From NCBI GenBank assembly GCA_018368455.1, contig JAGZEG010000028.1, positions 1-17,329 on the forward strand: a stretch of 17,329 nucleotides of DNA. Reading direction: 5' to 3'. A program made the translations under genes and the position numbers. The notes below the pieces were generated by a model. That model was not told the DNA's origin, ran no database searches, and worked only from the letters and a program-made list of their open reading frames with translations. Source of the stretch: Coriobacteriia bacterium (lineage in GTDB: Bacteria; Actinomycetota; Coriobacteriia; Coriobacteriales; UMGS124). Shown here piece after piece: positions 1 through 7,505 of the stretch; the first letter of the stretch is position 1; each line of letters starts with the position of its first letter.

Positions 1-1
1 C

Positions 2-1063
2 CTCGTGGCCACGGGCGTCGAGCAGCCCGCGGGCGTCACGACGCAGGCCGGCACCGCCCCCGAGCTGCCAAAGACCGCGAAGGTCAGCTGGGACAACGGG
101 ACGACGACCGACGAAGAGATCGCGTGGGACGCCATCGATGAGGCGAGCTATCACAACGGCGGCACGTTCAGCGTCGGCGGAACGATAGAGGGCGTCGAGC
201 AGCCCGTCACGATCACCGTGACCGTCAGCCCCGCAACGGCGACGTCCGCCGAGACTCCGGCCATCGAGACGCCCGCCGGCATCGCGCCGACCCTGCCCCA
301 GACCGTACGCGTCACGTGGAGCAACGGCGACATCACCGACGAGGCTGCAAGCTGGTTCGCCATCGACGCGGCAAGCTATGCCAACGCCGGCGCCACGTTC
401 ACGGTCGAGGGATCGTTCTCCAACACCGCGATCTCGTTCCGCGCCAGCGCGAAGGTCACGGTCGGCGCCGCCGGCATCACGGGCATCGACATCGTCCCCG
501 CCGTGTCCACCGTCGCCGGCATCGCACCGAAGCTGCCGCAGACCGTCACGGTCACGATGAGCGACGGCAGCCGAACGTCCGTCCCTGTGACGTGGAACAC
601 GGTCGACGCGTCGCTGTATGGCACGCGCGGCACGTTCGAGGCAACCGGCCGCGTCGAGGGCTTTGACGGGGAGGCTCGCGTTACGGTAAAGGTCGCGTCG
701 CCCACCGTCCAGACCGTCCAGCAGCAGGTCGCCGTGCGCACCACAGTCGGCGTGCAGCCCGAGCTTCCCGCGACCGTCCAGTTCACATGGAGCGACGGCT
801 CGAAGACGGCGGAGACCGTCAACTGGGATAAGATCGACACGAGCCTCTACCAGAAAGAGGGGACCTTCCAGGTCAAGGGCATCGCAAACGGTTGGGGCGT
901 TACGGCAACCGTCACGGTCGATCCCGCCGCCGTTCCCAAGACCGGTGACGAGACGGCGTCGTCCAACGCCTTGATCGTCGCTGGTACCGTCGGCACGATG
1001 GCCGTCATCGGCAGCGTCATTCTCCTCGTTCGCAAGTTGCTGGCGAGGACAACTCAGCGCTAA
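2..1063 (+). CDS. Sortase-anchored surface protein with four Big_4-type Ig-like repeats (5' end outside window)
   Basis: The reading frame is open to the left edge, so this is the C-terminal part of a longer cell-wall protein; the GTG at position 5 need not be a start. Counting from that codon, four repeats of about 75 residues cover roughly 5-75, 80-153, 158-230 and 235-305. Each follows the pattern 'AG.AP.LP.TV.V.WS.G' then 'W..ID...Y...GTF.V.G', the usual look of bacterial Ig-like Big_4 domains, which space out adhesins and surface enzymes. The C-terminus has a sorting signal: VPKTG at 310-314, a hydrophobic segment at about 321-343 and a basic tail (RKLLARTTQR). Sortase would cleave between T and G and link the protein to peptidoglycan. 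The motif is VPxTG rather than the common LPxTG. The functional N-terminal domain, an enzyme or adhesin, is not visible. A terminator follows 26 bp after the stop. Confidence 0.85.
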   Translation, partial: LVATGVEQPAGVTTQAGTAPELPKTAKVSWDNGTTTDEEIAWDAIDEASYHNGGTFSVGGTIEGVEQPVTITVTVSPATATSAETPAIETPAGIAPTLPQTVRVTWSNGDITDEAASWFAIDAASYANAGATFTVEGSFSNTAISFRASAKVTVGAAGITGIDIVPAVSTVAGIAPKLPQTVTVTMSDGSRTSVPVTWNTVDASLYGTRGTFEATGRVEGFDGEARVTVKVASPTVQTVQQQVAVRTTVGVQPELPATVQFTWSDGSKTAETVNWDKIDTSLYQKEGTFQVKGIANGWGVTATVTVDPAAVPKTGDETASSNALIVAGTVGTMAVIGSVILLVRKLLARTTQR

Positions 1064-1088
1064 ACGGCCGTTCGAAAGCGCGGCGTCG

Positions 1089-1144
1089 GCCCCGTCCCAA
1101 AGCGAGCATTCCTTCCGGGAGCCCGCGTTGGGGCGGGGCTTTCT
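1089..1144 (+). terminator. Intrinsic terminator of the surface-protein gene
   Basis: A 10-bp stem is formed by GCCCCGTCCC (1089-1098) and GGGGCGGGGC (1130-1139), with one G-U wobble. It is followed directly by TTTCT. The loop of about 31 nt is long for an intrinsic terminator, but the GC-rich stem, the T-rich tail and the position just after the stop codon fit. Confidence 0.65.
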
Positions 1145-1449
1145 GTTGCGTGTGGGAGGCAGCCTGCTCTACAGCCGGCGGTATTACGGAGCGCAGAGCA
1201 CGCCTGCGGCGCACCCAGAGCGCACCCGCAGCACGTCTGTGACCCGGGCAGAAAACGCGGCTCTGCTGGGTTTTGCAAAACGCTGTCCTGAAATTGGGCG
1301 CAGATTGCGGCTATGCAAGGTTTTCCGTGACAGCAAGCTTTACACACGCACTAAAACCGCAGGTCAGCGCTTCACGTCCCAGATCGGCCTCGCACAACCG
1401 CAAGATTTGGCCGCGCAAACCTCGCACAACCGCAAAGCGCGCCCAAAAA
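1145..1449. other. Intergenic region between two convergent genes
   Basis: About 300 bp lie between the surface-protein terminator and the stop codon of the ABC-F gene on the other strand. I see no credible gene here; the open frames are short and lack ribosome sites or recognisable protein character. The stretch is more AT-rich than the genes and contains TTTTGCAAAA (about 1271-1280) and a 16-bp direct repeat listed separately. Confidence 0.5.
1388..1435. repeat. Two copies of a 16-bp direct repeat
   Basis: CCTCGCACAACCGCAA occurs at 1388-1403 and again, identically, at 1420-1435, one copy every 32 bp. It lies just downstream of the ABC-F stop codon (the gene is on the minus strand). No protein or RNA role is apparent. 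Confidence 0.8.
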
Positions 1450-3267
1450 TCACGCCTCGAGCTTCTCGCTGAGCTCCAGCCACTCCATCTCGAGCTCGTC
1501 GACAACCTCCTGCGCGGCGTCGACCTTCTCCTGCTGCTTGCCCAGCGCCACGAAGTCGGCACCCGCGATCGTCAGCAGCCCCGCCTTGGCCTCCTCAACC
1601 TTCTTGCGCGCGCTGTCGAGCTTGCGCTCCACAGAGGCGAGCTGCTTCTTGAGCTGGTACTCCTCCTGACGCGTAAGGCCACTCGCCGCAGCCGCGGGCG
1701 CAGGAGCGCTCTCCCCTGCCGCGCCGGGCATACCGGCAGACACAGCGGCGCCACGAGTCTTGTCACGCTCCTCCACGAGCTTCAGGAACTCGTCAACACC
1801 ACCAGGCAGGTGGCGGATCTTGCCGTCCATGAGCGCAAACTGGTGGTCGGTCACGCGCTCCATCAGGTAGCGGTCGTGGCTCACGAGGATGAGCGTACCA
1901 GGCCACGAGTCGAGCAGGTCCTCCATGATGGCGAGCATGTCCGTGTCCATGTCGTTGCCCGGCTCGTCCAGGATAAGCACGTTGGGCTCGCTCAGCAGGA
2001 TGAGCATGAGCTGCAGGCGACGCTTCTGGCCGCCAGAGAGCTCCTCGACGCGCGTCAGCTTCTGACGAGCGTCAAAGCCCAGGCGTTCCAAGAGCTGGCT
2101 CGGCGTGACTTCCTTACCGTCGATGACATAGCGCGACTTGCACTGGCCGAGCACCTGGAGCACCGTCTCGCCCGCATGGGCCATGAGCTCGTCGAGGCGC
2201 TGCGACAGCACGGCGAACTTCACGGTCGCGCCGATCTTCACACTGCCAGTCGTCGGGGCCAGGCTTCCGTCCATGACGCGTAGCAGCGTCGACTTGCCCG
2301 CGCCGTTCTCGCCGACGATGCCATAGCGATCGCCCGGCCCGATCGCCCACGTGATGTGGTCGAGCACGAGCTTGTCACCAAGCAGCTCGCTGGCGTCTTT
2401 GAGCTCGATGACCTGCTTGCCCAGGCGACTCACAGCAAGGCGCTTCAACTCGAGCTCGTTGCGCAGCGGGGGGACGTCGGCGATGAGCGCCCGGGCGGCC
2501 TCGACGCGGAACTTCGGCTTCGTTGAGCGTGCCTGGGCACCGCGCGACAACCACGCAAGCTCCTTGCGCGCGAGGTTCTGGCGACGCTCCTCAATGACGG
2601 CCGCCTGGCGGTCGCGCTCGACACGCTGCAGGATGTACGCGGAGTAGCCGCCCTCAAACGGGTCGAGGACGCCGTCGTGCACCTCCCACATATTGAGGCA
2701 GACTTCGTCGAGAAACCAACGGTCATGCGTCACGACGAGCAGACCGCCCTGGCCCTTGGACCAGCGCGTGCGCAGATGCTCGGACAGCCACGTGATGGCT
2801 CGGACGTCCAGGTGGTTCGTCGGCTCGTCGAGCATGAGGACGTCCCAGTCGCCGATGAGCAGGCGGGCGAGGTCGACACGACGACGCTGGCCGCCCGATA
2901 GGTCACCGACACGAGCCTCCCACGGGATGTCCTCGATGAGCGCGTGGATGATCTCGCGCGTTCGAGCGTCGGAGGCCCACTCATGAGTGGGAGCGTCTCC
3001 CACCACCTGGTTGCCAACCATGGCGTTGTCGTCGAGGGCGTCGGACTGGCCCAAAACGCCCACGGTGAGCCCGCGGCGCCACGTAACGGAGCCGCCAGAG
3101 GGCTCGAGTTCGTTGGCGAGCAGGCGCAGCAGCGTGGACTTGCCGTCGCCGTTGCGGCCGACGATGCCGATGCGATCGCCCTCCGCCACGCCAACGGTAA
3201 CGCCGTCGAACACGTGGCGCGTCGGGTATTCGAGGCTCAGGTTTTCGCAACCGATCAGAATCGCCAT
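1450..3267 (-). CDS. ABC-F family ATPase, Uup-like
   Basis: A 605-aa soluble protein with two ABC ATPase domains and no membrane segments, typical of ABC-F translation factors that act on ribosomes. Domain 1 has Walker A GRNGDGKS (37-44), signature LSGGQ (123-127), Walker B ending in DEPTNHLD (147-154) and switch His181. The charged inter-domain linker (about 206-255) contains RGAQARSTK, resembling the Uup linker. Domain 2 has Walker A GENGAGKS (319-326), LSGGQ (410-414), Walker B with DEPGNDMD (434-441) in place of the usual DEPTNHLD, and His464. An Ala/Pro-rich hinge (about 507-530) leads to a C-terminal coiled coil (about 530-603), also a Uup feature. The coiled coil points to a housekeeping Uup-type ribosome or DNA-linked role rather than antibiotic resistance, but resistance-type ABC-F proteins cannot be excluded. 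The gene appears to be transcribed alone. Confidence 0.9.
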   Translation of the reverse strand: MAILIGCENLSLEYPTRHVFDGVTVGVAEGDRIGIVGRNGDGKSTLLRLLANELEPSGGSVTWRRGLTVGVLGQSDALDDNAMVGNQVVGDAPTHEWASDARTREIIHALIEDIPWEARVGDLSGGQRRRVDLARLLIGDWDVLMLDEPTNHLDVRAITWLSEHLRTRWSKGQGGLLVVTHDRWFLDEVCLNMWEVHDGVLDPFEGGYSAYILQRVERDRQAAVIEERRQNLARKELAWLSRGAQARSTKPKFRVEAARALIADVPPLRNELELKRLAVSRLGKQVIELKDASELLGDKLVLDHITWAIGPGDRYGIVGENGAGKSTLLRVMDGSLAPTTGSVKIGATVKFAVLSQRLDELMAHAGETVLQVLGQCKSRYVIDGKEVTPSQLLERLGFDARQKLTRVEELSGGQKRRLQLMLILLSEPNVLILDEPGNDMDTDMLAIMEDLLDSWPGTLILVSHDRYLMERVTDHQFALMDGKIRHLPGGVDEFLKLVEERDKTRGAAVSAGMPGAAGESAPAPAAAASGLTRQEEYQLKKQLASVERKLDSARKKVEEAKAGLLTIAGADFVALGKQQEKVDAAQEVVDELEMEWLELSEKLEA

Positions 3268-3667
3268 GTCACACGCCCATTCCCGGCCTCGGTCCCTAAC
3301 GGCCCGCGGCCCTCAGCAATCCAGCATGTCCAAGAGAGGCGCCTTGCGGCGCCGGCGGATCTCGCCGTATCCCGCCCATGGTACCCGCGCCCATCGCCGC
3401 CTGCACCTGACACACCCCGGCCTTACGCAAGAAGCAGAACGCTCGCTGCTGCGGCCGGGTACAGACACCGCAAAACAGCGTTGGGTTGGGATATCAATTG
3501 TGTGCAAAATATGTAGACATAGGCATCCTGCAAGGAATCAGAGTCCCCGCCCGTTCTCTCTATGACCAGCGCAACGAGGCCGTGATCCACTGGCCGTCAG
3601 GAGCAGCCCAAGGGGCATCTCCTCCTCGGCAGACAGATCGCGACCTCCTCGGAGAGAGGACGACCTC
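3268..3667. other. Divergent intergenic region between the ABC-F and repeat-protein genes
   Basis: About 400 bp with no credible gene, expected to hold promoters for both flanking genes. The AT-rich patch at about 3487-3525 is the likeliest promoter site for the + strand gene, but I found no hexamer pair good enough to call. Two inverted repeats are visible: GGCGCC-TTGC-GGCGCC at about 3339-3354, and a longer structure bounded by CCCGGCC (about 3416-3422) and GGCCGGG (about 3453-3459). Both lie in the presumed 5' leader of the ABC-F mRNA, where ABC-F genes sometimes carry attenuators; that role is only a possibility here. Confidence 0.45.
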
Positions 3668-4495
3668 ATGAGTACGCAGACCACAAACGCCACCAGCAGG
3701 TTCCCCCGCACGAAGGGCGTCCTTGCCACGACGGCCCTCGTCGCCGCCCTCGGGCTCGGTGTTGCAGGGATCCAGAGCGCAAACGCCGCAGAGAGCAACG
3801 TCACCCCCGCCGCACCCGTCGAGCGGGCTATGCGTGCGTGGGACGCCACACTCACCCGGATGGGCATTGGGTGCGGTCGAGGAGCAGCATGGGCCGGCGC
3901 GGGGCAGGGAACCGCGGGTACTGGCATGCGCCCGGGGTATGTGGACGCCAACGGCAACGGGACGTGCGACCATGCCGAGGCGCGAGGCTGCGCGACAGGC
4001 ACCGGGTTCGTCGACGCGAACGGCGACGGCATGTGCGATCACATGCAGGGCGCCGGCGTCGATACCCGTGGCTTCGGCTTCATAGACGCAGACGGTAACG
4101 GAATATGCGACCACGCCCAGGGTGCCGGCTTTGTTGACGAGAACGGCGACGGCGTGTGCGATCACGCCGCTGCCGGATCTGGGGCAGGACGCGGATACGG
4201 CTTCGTCGACGCAAACGGCGACGGGGTCTGCGACCACGCTGCAAGCTCCGGGATAGGGTGCGGTGCCGGCTTTATCGATGAGAACGGGGACGGGGTCTGC
4301 GACCGTGCCCAGGGCGCAAGTGGCACCGGCTTCGTCGACGCAAACGGCGACGGGGTCTGCGACCGCGCCGCAGCGTCCGGCGTGGGTTCGGGCGCATGCG
4401 GCGTCGGTCGCGGGGCAGGCGCCGCCGGGCAGGGCGGCCTTGGGTTCGGCGGAGGGCAGGGTATGGGACGCGGTATGGGACGCGCCGCCCTCTAG
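3668..4495 (+). CDS. Secreted protein with seven calcium-loop-like repeats and a Gly/Met/Arg-rich tail
   Basis: 275 aa. The start ATG is well placed behind GGAGAGAGGA (3651-3660). Residues 1-40 form a signal peptide: a basic start, the hydrophobic run VLATTALVAALGLGVAGI, and likely cleavage after SANA. Seven repeats follow at about 90, 113, 137, 154, 178, 201 and 221, with consensus [FY][VI]D[AE][ND]G[DN]G-x-CD[HR]. The D-x-N-x-D-G spacing is that of EF-hand, dockerin or thrombospondin-type calcium loops, but here without flanking helices and with one invariant Cys per repeat. The C-terminus (about 235-275) is Gly-rich and ends in GQGMGRGMGRAAL. The protein is probably secreted or surface-associated; it has no sorting signal. 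Similar 'VDADGDGVCD' repeat proteins occur in gut Firmicutes, as I recall, without firm function. The sigma/anti-sigma pair just downstream suggests that this protein belongs to their regulon or is their signal partner. Confidence 0.8.
   Translation: MSTQTTNATSRFPRTKGVLATTALVAALGLGVAGIQSANAAESNVTPAAPVERAMRAWDATLTRMGIGCGRGAAWAGAGQGTAGTGMRPGYVDANGNGTCDHAEARGCATGTGFVDANGDGMCDHMQGAGVDTRGFGFIDADGNGICDHAQGAGFVDENGDGVCDHAAAGSGAGRGYGFVDANGDGVCDHAASSGIGCGAGFIDENGDGVCDRAQGASGTGFVDANGDGVCDRAAASGVGSGACGVGRGAGAAGQGGLGFGGGQGMGRGMGRAAL
3935..4369 (+). repeat. Coding tandem repeat: seven D-x-N-x-D-G-x-C-D units
   Basis: Seven degenerate in-frame units encode residues 90-234 of the secreted protein. Unit spacing varies (23, 24, 17, 24, 23 and 20 residues) and the DNA is diverged between copies except for runs such as 'GACGCAAACGGCGACGGGGT', shared by units 5 and 7. 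This suggests duplication with later drift. It is coding sequence, not a CRISPR array. Confidence 0.9.
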
Positions 4496-4506
4496 TTCCC
4501 CGGGCG

Positions 4507-4536
4507 TCGACCTCGGCATGCAGTTTGGTATATAAC
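4507..4536 (+). promoter_or_regulatory. Candidate promoter for the sigma/anti-sigma pair
   Basis: TCGACC (4507-4512, 4 of 6 to TTGACA), an 18-bp spacer and TATAAC (4531-4536, 5 of 6 to TATAAT), in the 198-bp gap between the repeat-protein gene and the sigma gene. The pair is imperfect. If the sigma factor controls itself, an ECF-type promoter would be expected instead, and I did not find one. Confidence 0.35.
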
Positions 4537-4693
4537 ACTTGCAGGCCAAGCAGTTTCGAAAGCACGTCTATCCAGCACGTACCGCGAGCCACGTCACCGC
4601 GTGCGCACGCGCAGAGCCTCTCCCTGCCCACCGATCACTTCACCTGGAGATCGGCAGGCAGGGCACGTCCAGTCAGGAGACGCACCCGCACCC

Positions 4694-5179
4694 ATGCGAG
4701 ACGACGAGACGATAGAGCGCGCCATCAGCGAGCACGGCGATGTCGTGTGGCGCGTCTGTCGCATGCGTCTCGGGCAGCGCGCAGATGCGCAAGACGCTTT
4801 CCAAGAGACGTTTCTCGCCTACGCCACGCATGATGAGGTGCCGTTTGCCGACGCAAACCACGAGCGCGCCTGGCTCATCCGCGTCGCCACAAACGCCTGC
4901 ATCGACCTGCTGCGCTCCCCCACCCACACCATGGCAAGCCTCGACGACGCGTTTGTCGAGATCCCCACAGACGAGCCAGCGGACGATCCCGGCAGCGCCC
5001 TGTGGGAGGTCTCCGACGCGCTCGCCACACTCCCGGCGGAGCAACGGCAGGCGCTCTACCTCACTGTCGGCGAGGGCTATCCCGCCACCGAAGTCGCCGA
5101 GATGATGGGCGCGCCCGCCAATACCGTCTACTCGTGGGTCGCACGCGCAAAGCAAAAGCTGAGGGAGGTCCTGGGATGA
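4694..5179 (+). CDS. ECF-type RNA polymerase sigma-70 factor
   Basis: 161 aa, the usual ECF size. Region 2 spans about 8-75, with DAQDAFQETFL (31-41) matching the core-binding 'DAEDLVQETFL' motif and the promoter-melting stretch HERAWLIRVATNACIDLLRS (56-75). An acidic linker (about 82-105) leads to region 4 (about 105-160), with a helix-turn-helix in ATEVAEMMGAPANTVYSWVARA and a basic end. I chose the ATG at 4694 because it begins the sigma fold, with AGGAG at 4675-4679. An upstream in-frame ATG at 4601 would add 31 low-complexity, proline-rich residues. Its stop overlaps the start of the next gene (ATGA), as is usual for a sigma factor and its cognate anti-sigma. It likely directs RNA polymerase to its own operon and to the repeat-protein gene; this is inferred. 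Confidence 0.88.
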   Translation: MRDDETIERAISEHGDVVWRVCRMRLGQRADAQDAFQETFLAYATHDEVPFADANHERAWLIRVATNACIDLLRSPTHTMASLDDAFVEIPTDEPADDPGSALWEVSDALATLPAEQRQALYLTVGEGYPATEVAEMMGAPANTVYSWVARAKQKLREVLG

Positions 5180-6465
5180 GCACGCATACCGCCAACGAGG
5201 GAGGGCGCGACAAGCGCCTCCCTGACGGCGCCGGAGCTCCCCCTCTCGGCCCGGACAACGCCACGAGCGGAACAGTCGCAGATGGGGACGCGCCCAATGA
5301 GGCGGCCACCTCTCGCGAGCATGCCGCGAGCCCCACGCATCCGAACCAGGAGGCCTCGGGCGCCGACGAGCTCGACAACCTGCTGAGACAAGCTTTCTCA
5401 CGCGAGCGCATGCCTGCGGGCCTCGCCGCTTCAACGATGCAGCGCATCCGCACCGCCCGCCTCGAAGCGCAATCGTCCCCCGAAGCCTCAGGCGCAGGTC
5501 GGGCCGCCTCTACCCCACAGGGCAACTCGGAACAGAAAGCCACGGCGTCCCACGGCCTCCGCAACGCGCAGCGCGCGTCCGAAGCAGTCCGCCCCGCCTC
5601 CCAGGTCCCAGAGCCCCACTCCCCAACGCGGGCGCCCGCAACGACGGGACTCCGCGCCATCGACGGTGGGCGCACCGACCAGCCCGTTGCGTCCAAGAAG
5701 GCCGGCCGTCGGGGCCTGAGCCGGCGCCGGTTCGTCACGCTCATGGCGGCGTGCCTCGCGGTGGGGGCACTCACGGCCGGCGGCGCCGTGGCATTTGCAG
5801 ATGAGACGGCGCGCGTCGAGGTCGGAGGTGCTGCGGCCGTGACGCTTGGCCTCAACCGATGGAGCAGCGTCGTGCGTGCCACCGCGTCGGACGCCGCGCT
5901 GCAAGACAGGCTCGATACCCTGCGCCTCACGGGTCTCACCTGCGAAGACGCCGTGACACGCCTCGCTTCCGACATCGATTTCCAGCGCGCCTTGCTCGAC
6001 GAAGGCAGTCTCGTCCTCGCAGTCACCAGCGACAGCGATACCCAGCAAAGCGCCGTCCTTGACCAGTGTCGCAGGGCAACGCAGGCCTGTGGCGCCCGGG
6101 CGATGTGCCTGGCCTCCGACGACGAGACCATGGCGAAGGCTCGCTCGGCAGGCATGGGCATCGCTCGCTATGAGGTGTACGAGGACATCGTTGCGCTCGA
6201 TCCCGACGTCACGCTCGAGCAGTGCCAAAACATGAGCATGTGGCAGCTGCGCGATCTGCTCGCCGCGAAACAGGCCGAAAGCAAAGGCGGCGCATCCTCA
6301 GCGTCTGACGCCTCAGCCAGCAGCGATACGCATGGCCGCGGGCGTGCAGGCGGCGGCCACGGCAACGGCGCAGGCATGGGCAGAGGGCGCGGCGGCCAGG
6401 GCATGGGAGGCCACGGCATGGGCATGGGCATGGGCATGGGCTGGCACGACGAGGAGAGCGAGTAA
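5176..6465 (+). CDS. Membrane anti-sigma factor-like protein with an RsgI-type middle domain and Gly/His/Met-rich tail
   Basis: 429 aa, starting in the ATGA overlap with the sigma gene; GGGAGG (5163-5168) is the ribosome site. The cytoplasmic part (1-180) is long and disordered, except for ADELDNLLRQAFSRERMP and the helix after it (about 63-95), which resembles a short sigma-binding helix pair. SRRRF (182-186) precedes a single membrane segment (about 187-207). The outside part begins with 'VEVGGAAAVTLGLNRWSSVV' and ends with 'ARYEVYEDIVALDPDVTLEQ...MSMWQLRDLL' (to about 364). Both match the pattern of RsgI-like domains ('DVNPS.ELGVN...V', 'GKY..YLE...LDP..T.ED...MS..E'). Four or five Cys lie outside (256, 298, 305, 311, 350). 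The tail (386-424) is Gly/Met/His/Arg-rich. The likely role is to hold the sigma factor at the membrane until an outside signal arrives. A canonical RsgI N-domain is not evident. Confidence 0.7.
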   Translation: MSTHTANEGGRDKRLPDGAGAPPLGPDNATSGTVADGDAPNEAATSREHAASPTHPNQEASGADELDNLLRQAFSRERMPAGLAASTMQRIRTARLEAQSSPEASGAGRAASTPQGNSEQKATASHGLRNAQRASEAVRPASQVPEPHSPTRAPATTGLRAIDGGRTDQPVASKKAGRRGLSRRRFVTLMAACLAVGALTAGGAVAFADETARVEVGGAAAVTLGLNRWSSVVRATASDAALQDRLDTLRLTGLTCEDAVTRLASDIDFQRALLDEGSLVLAVTSDSDTQQSAVLDQCRRATQACGARAMCLASDDETMAKARSAGMGIARYEVYEDIVALDPDVTLEQCQNMSMWQLRDLLAAKQAESKGGASSASDASASSDTHGRGRAGGGHGNGAGMGRGRGGQGMGGHGMGMGMGMGWHDEESE

Positions 6466-6472
6466 GAGCGGG

Positions 6473-7387
6473 CTACACCATCAGGAACATCATCGCGACG
6501 ATGAGCCCCATGCCCACGAGGTCAACGGGCGCAAACGTCGTGCCGAGCCAGACGAACGACAGAACGCCCGCCGTGATGGGCTCCGTCGACGCGAACAGGC
6601 CCGCCAGCATGGAGCCGATTTTGCGCACGCCCGTCAGGAACAGGAAGTACGACGCCACGGTGCCCACCAGAATGATGCCCGCGACGGCGAGCCAGCCCCC
6701 GGTGTCGAGCGTCGGCATGATGTCCCAGGGCTGGAACAGCGGCCACGTGAACGCCGCGCCGACGAGCATGGCGAGGCCCGTCGTCACGACGCTGCCGAAC
6801 TCGTGGAGCAACTTGGCAGGCAGCAGCGTGTAGAGGGCCGCCGAGACGGCCGTCGCCAGACCCCAGGCAAGGCCGAGCGGCGTCAGCGCCAACGACCCGA
6901 GCTGGCCGTGCGTCGCGATGAGGAACGTCCCGCACAGCGCCAGGCCCACGCCGATGGTCTCCTTCTTCGTGGGCCGACGCCTGAGCTGCACACAGGTCAC
7001 CACGAGGATGATGAGCAGGTTGAGCGCCTGCAGCACTGTTGCCGTGCCCGCGTTGGAAGCGTTAATCGCGTTGAGGTAGCACACCATGCACAGCGACAGG
7101 CCGCCGAGCGAGTAGCCCGCCATGCGCAGCATGGCCCGAGGCGACGTGACGGCAGCACGCAGGTGCGCGCGGTCGGTCAGGATGGCGACGACCAGGAAGA
7201 TGAGGCCGGCCCCCAGCAGACGCACGCAGACGACCCAGCGAGGGTCAACGCCATAGTTAGAGAAAAGGAACTGTGCACAAGCGCCGGAGAAACCCCAGCC
7301 CACACCTCCGAGGATCGTCATGAGGATGCCGAGGCCCAGCCCCTCGCCGCGCACCGCCGACGACGGCGTGGCGTTAACGTTCTGCAT
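6473..7387 (-). CDS. DMT-superfamily (EamA) transporter
   Basis: 304 aa, almost entirely hydrophobic, with about ten predicted membrane helices in two EamA-like halves (about 18-150 and 165-300). The halves are split by a short basic cytoplasmic loop RRRPTKKE (about 137-144). 'GGVGWGFSGACAQFLF' in the first half and 'FASTEPITAGVLSFVWLG' near the end are typical of EamA repeats. The family exports or imports small metabolites such as amino acids and nucleosides; the substrate cannot be read from sequence. It ends 7 bp from the convergent anti-sigma gene. It lies 118 bp downstream of thiC on the same strand, so it could be co-transcribed and serve a thiamine-related solute, but a good promoter sits in the gap. 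Start ATG at 7387 with AGGGAGA behind it. Confidence 0.88.
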   Translation of the reverse strand: MQNVNATPSSAVRGEGLGLGILMTILGGVGWGFSGACAQFLFSNYGVDPRWVVCVRLLGAGLIFLVVAILTDRAHLRAAVTSPRAMLRMAGYSLGGLSLCMVCYLNAINASNAGTATVLQALNLLIILVVTCVQLRRRPTKKETIGVGLALCGTFLIATHGQLGSLALTPLGLAWGLATAVSAALYTLLPAKLLHEFGSVVTTGLAMLVGAAFTWPLFQPWDIMPTLDTGGWLAVAGIILVGTVASYFLFLTGVRKIGSMLAGLFASTEPITAGVLSFVWLGTTFAPVDLVGMGLIVAMMFLMV

Positions 7388-7425
7388 ATCTATCTCCCTA
7401 CCCTACGCTGCCCGCACGGCAGGAT

Positions 7426-7454
7426 ACTATATGCGCGACATCAACGCGAAACAA
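7426..7454 (-). promoter_or_regulatory. Candidate sigma-A promoter of the EamA transporter gene
   Basis: On the minus strand: TTGTTT (7454-7449), a 17-bp spacer and TATAGT (7431-7426). Four of 6 bases match the -35 consensus and 5 of 6 the -10, with optimal spacing. Transcription would begin near 7419 and give a leader of about 32 nt. Confidence 0.55.
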
Positions 7455-7505
7455 TATGGGACACAAACGGGCACCTCATGACAGGGAGAGGGATTCCGCA
7501 CTCCC

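Noticed and set aside
3935..4369. Regularly spaced repeats considered as a CRISPR array
   Set aside because: The units are degenerate, in frame and within a coding sequence; spacing varies and there are no cas genes.
3560..4549. A 329-codon minus-strand frame opposite the repeat protein
   Set aside because: It is the complement of the repeats. The + strand frame has a ribosome site, a signal peptide and conserved repeat residues.
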